DNA from: Brachypodium distachyon
Lineage: Eukaryota > Streptophyta > Magnoliopsida > Poales > Poaceae
Direction: 5' to 3'
Assembly (NCBI RefSeq): GCF_000005505.3
Contig: NC_016134.3
Coordinates: forward strand, 17,404,624-17,468,623
DNA: 64,000 bases
Position numbers and translations under genes: made by a program
Shown here: in pieces, positions 57,258 to 64,000 of the stretch
Layout of the letters: every line of letters begins with the position of its first letter
Numbering within the stretch: position 1 is the first letter of the stretch
The notes under the pieces: generated by a model
Databases searched by the model: none
Told to the model about the DNA's origin: nothing
What the model saw: only the letters and a program-made list of their open reading frames with translations

Positions 57258-57860
57258 TCAGATTTTCATCATGACCGGATGACTAACCGGGGAAGCAAAG
57301 TAGTGTTTGTAAAACCTATCAGTAGAATAATTTTGGCCCCATTGGTAAACCCAAACGTCAGGAACATCAGTTTGGAGAACAACCGAATGATTTTCTCTTA
57401 GAAGCACAAACTCTTGATAAGGTTGAGAGGAAAGAGGTGCTTGGTGGACATAAATGTCATCTTGCAATGAGAATGTAAAATTACGGAAAAAACTTCGCAA
57501 AGAATTATGTCCTTCCACATGTTCTTCCAGAAAAGACAACTATCTCCGGAATTAACAATTCAGTTTGAAAACCCCCGAACGATGGGATTAAGCTTCATAA
57601 TATCCTTCCACCAAAAGAAGCAACAATGGCTGATAGCATGGGCCACATTAGAAGAGTTCCAAAGGAGATGCACTCATGAAAAGTCATGCTTGTTGTAAAA
57701 ATTATCAAGATGCTTGAGTAGTAAAGCTTTACTCTGAATTTTCAGATTAAGCACTCCAAGTCCTCCTTTATCTTTAGGCCTGCAGACCAAATCTCAGGCC
57801 GCGAAGGATTGACATTTCTCACCCAAATCGTTCTTCTTTCTCCAGACGAGTTCAGCATGA
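57258..57860 (-). pseudogene. LINE reverse-transcriptase fragment (post-RT region)
   Basis: On the minus strand, pieces read RPKDKGGLGVLNLK, LLLKHLDNFYNK, FFWWKDIMKLNPIVRG and CLFWKNMW, and then the frame 57539-57258 reads QDDIYVHQAPLS through WGQNYSTDRFYKHYF. This order is that of the region between RT and zf-RVT in plant LINEs. Frame changes and stops break it. No ends are visible. Confidence 0.75.
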
Positions 57861-58659
57861 TGGGTGTGGTTGCCAGACATGGGAGCGCGTCGGGTCGGGT
57901 GGAGTGCAAGATAGCTAGGGAGCCCCTGTCACCTTCAGGAAAGAGGCTAGGATGCCAAAAAGGGATGGCCTTCTCTTATGTATTCCATGTCATTTAGGTA
58001 AAACAATAAAACATGCCGACGCATCCGATGAAAACCCCTTCAGTGCAAAAACATGCAAACTATTCTCGTAATCCGTTGGATAAACAATGCACAGCTCGGA
58101 TCAAAGGTGAAAGTGACACAAACCACTTAGTATGCAAAAATGTGTTTAATCATTGCTGGGACTCCCACCTTTGTTCCGAGCCGTGTGTTCTTAATCCAGT
58201 GGCTACGATGTTTACAGAAGCCAGCTCCGCTCGCGATGCCCGCGTTGGCTGTCGTCGTCGTCGCTGGACGCTCTGGATCGCGATCGGTCAGCTGCGACTG
58301 CGGGCGGAGCAGCGAGAAATGTGTCATCAGGCCAAATTAATCGCGCTGGATTTGTGGATTGGATTTTGATCCCTCCCTGTTGGCTCGCTGAGGCTGGCAC
58401 GGTGCTTTGCACTCAATGAAAGTTTTCACTCGATACTTCACCATAAAACATTTCGATTAGTGTCTTATCTTGTAACTAATGAATAAAATTAATTAAATAA
58501 ATGTGAAGATAGGATGAACTACTGTACAAAAAAATTGTCTTATTTTTCTTGAGAAAAGATTATCTTGTAGTTAAGAGAAACCTTACAATCTTTTTCATTT
58601 ATTCAGAAATTATCCCACGTGGTATTTTTGACCCGAACTACGGCGGGCGAAAGCCAGCC
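57861..58659. other. Intergenic
   Basis: No gene is supported. A GC-rich patch at 58,190-58,320 has frames on both strands without motifs. Confidence 0.4.
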
Positions 58660-59031
58660 TGCACAACTTTATTAAAACGACCGAGAGCTTTACAAGAGAG
58701 AGTGGGGGGGGGGGGGGTGTGGAAGGATGTACAATACAAAGGATCACATCTATCTAGCTAAATGGGTAAACATTACAGCCCAGTCATTCATAAGATCTTT
58801 TGAAGAAGTGGAGGTACAGCGATGAGACCAAAGTGAAACATCCGCAGAGCACCTGTTGATGACCAAGTGGGGATCCTCGAGCACATTGTTGAAGACCATA
58901 GCATTCTGTCTTTTCCAGATATTCCATAGAACAGCAAGGAGAAGTGGAGTGAGTCTGGTCGGCCGGTTGTCTTGCAGTGGCGAGAGCGGCCAAGTTGGGG
59001 CACGAAGAAGCATTCTGGTGGACAGACTGAA
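58660..59031 (-). mobile_element. LINE, 3' part (split by a solo LTR)
   Basis: The minus-strand frame 59043-58750 ends LLLAVLWNIWKRQNAMVFNN and more, the usual C terminus after zf-RVT in plant LINEs. A 14-base C-run in sense (58,704-58,717) lies in the 3' UTR. The 5' part of the same LINE resumes at 62,456. Confidence 0.75.
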
Positions 59032-62000
59032 TGAAGCGACCACCCCCGTACAGGGTTCGATCTCTGTGCTTATAGTGCTAGTCCCTGGATCGACTCACTA
59101 GCACACATAGTTCAAGATGTAATACTGAGAAACAAAGATCAAGTAATTTATTACATCGTCTTTATCCAGAACTTTAAGGTACTTACAACTTTGCATAACA
59201 ACTCGGGTTAGCATTAAAAAATAACATAAATTGTTCAGCAGCGGAAAACGAAGGGAAATTTGAGCCATTGCAACACCACAGAGAACGCATGTTGGAATGT
59301 AGGCTCGTGACCCAACACAACGTAACCTTACTCATCGTCAGAATTCCTTGCAACAATTTAAAGGTTGCAGCCACTAGGATCAATACATTGAATGTATTGG
59401 CAAGTTCACCGGAGTTTATAACAGATCCTATCAAATATATGCAATATTGGCTAGGTGGAGTTTAGGCTTTTTGGCGTGGAAGCAATAACATAATTTTATC
59501 CTATTACAATTGAATTTTACAGTAAGATAAATCTATTGGACATTGGGTAGACACACCGATGCTCTTATTAAAACTAAGGACATTGAGTAGACACATCAAT
59601 GCTCCTAACCCAAGTTTAAACCATTCATTTTATTTAGAAGTTTGAATGGTGAGACCTTACTTAGTTTCCATTACTAGCTGCTCAAAATTCATCCATAACC
59701 GGGGACACGGCTAAGTACTTAGTTTTGACACTCTCGAGAGGTTGTACACATTCTCCACAAGAAACCGACGGGTTAATCCATTGCTGTCCTCAGGGTAGAG
59801 TAGCAACGGCGTCGATTACGAGATTTTCAGAACTAATTCCCTAGACCACGAGAGAACAACGCTCCACCTACACTGCTACATCATTACAATTCTTCGGGTT
59901 TAGGTTCATACAACATACTCTATTCTCGCCAGAACCCATATAGCATGTGGTTGTACTGGAAGCAATTAAATAGGAATCCAATTCAGCCTCTGGTTACCCC
60001 GGGTGGCATTCCACATTTGCGACGCAGGCGCTCCCCGAATCCACGGGAGAGACGACCATGGACGCTCCCGAATCCATGGAGAGACGACTCAGCGGGCCCC
60101 GTAGAAATGGACCTGACGTCGCGTACAACCATAATACTCAAAGCCGCCCACCCAGGATGGTTCATTAGTAGTTGATTTTAGCCATACTTCAAAAATAACA
60201 TTTTACATCAACAATATTTCTAGAATGAAAGTGGTTCCCTCCCATGCATATTTACATAGCACGGCTAAGCGTAACTACTACCGATGGATATTGGTGGGGA
60301 TATGAGGGCGAGGAAAATCTATTCAACTACGACAATATAGCTAGCATAAATACGGTATTTTAATCCTAATGCAATTCTACAAACAACGCTAATGCATAAA
60401 GGATTAAAATAAGTGTGATAGTAGGTAATTCATGATCAAGATGAACTTGCCTTGTCCAAAGTTGTTGTTGTTTTCACACTCTTCACAAAGACAGGGTTCG
60501 CACTCTGAACAATCTAACAAACAAGCGTATAGCAAAAATGAACAATCCACACGAAACATACAAGCAATCAGGAAAAATATGCATGATGCCATGCACATGA
60601 TGCACTCCTAGTTTTGGTTTCTGTCACAATTAACTTGTTTAGTGATTTAATCTATGTGATGGAAAGTTAGGATTATGTTCACGGTATAGAGAAAAATGAA
60701 AACATTAAACCAAGCCAGTTTAATCTATTTTAAGCTAGATTAATCTAACTTTGGTGATACATCCATTTTTATACAAAAACAATTTTTCTTCTGGTTCCAC
60801 TGGATAGAGGGTGCATCTAGAAAATTTTAGGAGTGGATAAATCGTACAAAATAGTTTTAAAACAATTTTTAAGTGATAACATTCATAGTGAAGCATTCTG
60901 TCACTTGGTCCTGTTTCAGTTGTCCAAAACTGAAAACAAACTATGCCAAAAGATTCTACATGCCGTGAGGATTCCAAAAAGGTGCAGTTCGTCAAATCTG
61001 GCCAAACGGTTCAAAAGTTATGAGCGTTTGAAGTTCCATGGGTTTTTCTGCAATTTTACCATTTATTTCGTCCGGAAACCATTTTACACTTTTATTTACA
61101 TGACACGTGGCGTTATGTGATTCGCCCATACCGGTTCGGGTAAAATTAAAACACAACCGTTGGATTTCATTTAAAGGGTGATCAACGGACGGGAACGAAG
61201 GATACCCCTTCGATTTAAAGGTTCTAATCTCGGCCGTCAGCCGAGATCCAACGGCCAGGAAAGCTCCGAGCTCACCTCCGGCGGCTAGGTTTCCGGCGGC
61301 GAGCTCCGATAGCGGCGGCGTCTCGGGCGGGGCAGCGTGTGGGCGTCTCGGTGGCCTCCGGGTGTGAGGAAAACGTCGGCGTGGGGCGGCGCGGTGAGGC
61401 GAAGTCCGTGACGCGGTCGGTTCTCCTCGGGGATGACGGTGGATGCGTCTAGCTCCTCGGGGACGCGGCGGCGGCGCCGGCGAGCTCGGGCGGATGGCTC
61501 CCGGGGGCTTTGGTGCACCAAAAGAAAAACGAACCGTGTCAAAGTGTGCGCAAGGACGAGAGATAGAGGAAAAAGTCGGGTTTCGGGTCTAATGCTCACC
61601 GGTGTGACGACGACGACCTCAAGACCGGCGGCGGCAGCGGCAAGTCCGGCAAGAAATTCCGGCGGCGTGAGCGCGAGGTGGAGTGAGAGTGAGCAGGGAA
61701 AATGTAGAGGGGGCTAGCGACTTTATAGTGGCGCGCGGGGGAGTTAAGATGGGGCTTCATGGCGCCCTAAATCGCGTCTTGAAAGCTCGGGCATTAAGGA
61801 TAGATTCTGCTCTTATCTCTTTGGGCAAGAAGAGCCTGACAGGTGGGCCCCACCTGTCAGTGGCTCAGCTCGGGCGCGCGGGGCGCTAGCGGGCGGGCGG
61901 GCTAGCCGGGCCGGTTCGCGAGGCCGGGCCGACGGGCGCGCGCGTGCGGCGGGCGGGGCCGGTTCGGCCCATTCCGCCGGGCCGGTCCGTTTCTTTTCTT

Positions 62001-62455
62001 TTCTCTTTTTCTTTTTCTGTTTTTCCTTTATAGCTTTTGATTTTGAACTCGAAATGAACTCAAATAAATTCCAGAAAATTTGTAAAATCATATCCTCAAA
62101 TGCCATAGCATCTGGGACTTGATTTCCTCCAAAAGTAAATTATGAAAAATAGTTTTGCTTATATAATTGCCTATAGTGCAATATTTTTTAAAAACAAAAT
62201 AGTTTTTCAACTCCAAATTAAATTCCAAAAATTATGGGGTAGCTTATCTTATTGCTTTAAACCCCTTTCTATTGTCAAAACCCCATGGGTTGGAAAATTC
62301 CGAAAAGATGCAAAGTAGGATTAAAAGGTAAAAGGCTTAATAACAGGTTTTAAATTTTAAATTCTAGGTTTAAAAGTGCTCAAAGTGCATAAATGGTATG
62401 ATGCTCATGAGTGCAAATGCATGATGTAAAGTTTGAAAAAAATTGGGATGTTACA
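59032..62455 (-). mobile_element. Solo LTR inserted in a LINE (3.4 kb)
   Basis: On the minus strand the element begins TGTAACATCCCAATTTTT and ends GGGGGTGGTCGCTTCA, so it has TG...CA ends. Flanks are CTGAA (59027-59031) and TTGAA (62456-62460), a 5-bp duplication with one mismatch. Removing it joins the two LINE parts. I see no gag/pol frames, primer-binding site or polypurine tract inside, so a solo LTR is favoured. A GC-rich block at 61,250-61,960 may be its regulatory region. Superfamily (Gypsy) is a guess from the TGTAACATCCC start. Confidence 0.7.
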
Positions 62456-63110
62456 TTGAAGCGCCGCCAAGATAGGACGAAGGGCGTGGCAGTGGAGGAA
62501 CAAGTGCGAAGTAGTCTCTGAAAGAGTGCAGAAGGGGCATTTGTCGTCGGTAGACAGGCCACGATGGAACTGGTGATCGTTGGTGAAGAGCCGGTTCTTG
62601 CAAGCTAACCACATGAAGATTTTGCAGCGATTCGGAGCGAAGTTCTCCCAGACTGAGGACGCCGCAGGATCGTCGCTTTTGTCCACAAAGGAAGACGAGT
62701 ATGCAGATCTCGTGGAGAGGATCTTGCCATCCAATCGACACAATCGCGAGTCTTCGACCTGTAAATTCAAGACCACATAAGCCAACAAGTTTTGCAAATC
62801 GCCAAATTCAAGGGTAGCGGCATGGGAAAGCTTGGGGTGAAAGGTTGTAAGGCTGTCGAAAAAGAGCATGGCCGAAGCAACAAAGATGTTAGGCCTGAGG
62901 GAGTGGGAGAACAAAGCAGGGAAATGGGAGGCGAGTGTGTCCTCCCCCAACCAAAGATCAAGCCAGAAGAAAGTTGAGCGGCCGTTGCCAATGGAGACCT
63001 TGGTTAGGCGGCGAAAAAGGTCAAGACCAACCATCAGGCCCTTCCAAACAAACAAATCAAGAGAATTTGAATCCCACGTGGTATTGTTAAGAGAAGAACG
63101 AGGGCATCAC
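62456..63110 (-). pseudogene. LINE, 5' part with zf-RVT region
   Basis: The minus-strand frame from about 63,055 to 62,456 encodes LDLFRRLTKVSIGNGRSTFF, SVWENFAPNRCKIFMWLACK and a zf-RVT with CPFCTLSETTSHLFLHC, ending HALRPILAALQ at the solo-LTR border. It shares domain order with the LINE fragment at 40,364 but is a different family member. The upstream limit near 63,110 is uncertain. Confidence 0.85.
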
Positions 63111-63370
63111 AAACAACAACTATCATATCCGGAGTAAAGAGAGATATACATAGATAAGCACTACTACCTGTTGTAAGGGATGCATTGGGGCCCTTATATC
63201 AGAACGGATGTAGTAGTTACTTGCAGATGTGACAACATGTGTACGTGTATCAAGAATGAAAAGATGATGACATGTGGGTCCATTGGAAGAAAGAATAAAA
63301 AAAAGAGAGAAGCCATGGGATGAATTAACAACTTTTTGTTGAGGATACCATAATATCATTCTATTGTATA

Positions 63371-63485
63371 ATCCCTCCGTCCGGTATTAAGTGTCGAAAT
63401 TTGTCTATATACGCATGTATCTACACGTTATAATGCATTTAGATACATGCATATCTAGACAAAGGTGTGACACTTAATACTGGTA
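63371..63485. mobile_element. Stowaway-type MITE, right end eroded
   Basis: ATCCCTCCGTCCGGTATTAA pairs with ACACTTAATACTGG. The last bases of the right TIR are lost. Confidence 0.7.
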
Positions 63486-63571
63486 GCTGGAGCAAGTTTT
63501 TATTGAAACTCCCAAAAATTAGACAATGATCTACTATGGGGATCCGTCCACTTACTTGTCTAGATAACATA

Positions 63572-63695
63572 CTTTCTCCGTCCAACAAAAGATGTCTCAA
63601 GTTTGTCAAAATTTGGATGTATCTAGACATGACTTAGTGTACAGATGCATTCAAATTTAGTCAAAGTTGAGACAACTTTTGTTGGACGGAGGAAG
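63572..63695. mobile_element. Stowaway-type MITE
   Basis: CTTTCTCCGTCCAACAAAAG pairs with TTTTGTTGGACGGAGGAAG, with TA flanks. Same family as 8,231 and 23,705. Confidence 0.92.
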
Positions 63696-64000
63696 TAAGA
63701 AAAACGATTGTGCTATATGAAAGTTAACTGATTTTTAGTTAACAGATAAGTTCAGGTACGAAACCGTTACATCTTAACCCAACGGCAGCATGCGAGAGAT
63801 TGCATAACGTGAATGATGTCCAGATCTTGCTCCAAGATTTTTAGCATGTCAACATTTTGTAATCAAGCAACCGAGAAATAACCACAAAAGACGCGGGGAC
63901 GCCGAATACGAAACTTCATTTAGCATTTAGCGGCGCGGCAAAGCGCGGGAACGTTCATAAATACTAAGCGGCAGCGCCGGCCGTTTCCCCGGCAAAGCAA
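63696..64000. other. Right edge, possible promoter region
   Basis: 63,788-63,860 weakly resembles 52,150-52,215 (GAGAGATTGCAT, then CTTGxTCCAAGATT). CATAAATA at about 63,956 in a GC-rich end could be a TATA box of a + strand gene beginning to the right of the window. Not testable here. Confidence 0.3.

Noticed and set aside
1..64000. tRNA, rRNA or CRISPR features
   Set aside because: No cloverleaf with intact A and B boxes outside the SINEs, no rRNA blocks and no spaced identical repeats were seen.

Overview
This window is nuclear DNA from a grass, most likely a pooid such as a Triticeae species. Three things point there: intron-containing plant genes with GT/AG borders, many Stowaway-type MITEs starting near CTCCCTCCGTCC, and two copies of a SINE that I recognise as Au SINE of Triticeae and relatives. 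Other signs are L1-type LINEs, a nested solo LTR, several Mutator-like elements (MULEs) with long terminal inverted repeats (TIRs), and a decayed piece of plastid ndhG. There is no bacterial, viral or CRISPR content.

Layout. Positions 1-7.2 kb hold the 5' end of an unknown gene on the minus strand, a retroelement tail, a Pack-MULE-like element with a captured GRF-zinc-finger fragment, and a frameshifted FAR1-related pseudogene. Positions 9.9-15.5 kb on the minus strand hold an eight-exon unit. A degenerate SEN1-like helicase is joined, in phase, to a papain-like (C1A) peptidase domain that keeps Cys, His and Asn. Positions 15.7-17.8 kb hold a Pro-rich first exon and about four tandem ~480-bp units, each carrying a ~99-nt exon copy. 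Positions 18-31 kb are a transposon field: two more MULEs with perfect 9-bp target-site duplications (TSDs), Tourist and Stowaway MITEs, a plastid insertion flanked by a 62-bp duplication, an Au SINE and a hAT-like MITE. Positions 31.0-37.6 kb are one full-length LINE with a 13-bp TSD, dead by nonsense and frameshift mutations.

Positions 39.4-40.1 kb hold the 3' part of an unrecognised gene, with a 5'-truncated LINE inserted just upstream. Positions 45.0-52.0 kb are a tandem pair of low-molecular-weight purple acid phosphatase (PAP) genes. The first looks intact. The second is a pseudogene, broken by a hAT element in an exon and by lost splice sites. Positions 52.96-54.85 kb hold a complete RRM gene similar to BPA1 (binding partner of ACD11). 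The rest, 55-64 kb, is retroelement remnants, a fourth MULE-like element, a LINE split by a 3.4-kb solo LTR, and more MITEs.

The genes do not form an operon-like system. The most unusual items are the helicase-papain fusion, the in-frame exon multiplication beside it, and the plastid patch with duplicated flanks. All exon models are read by eye from open frames, splice consensus and phase. No alignment or database search was run.
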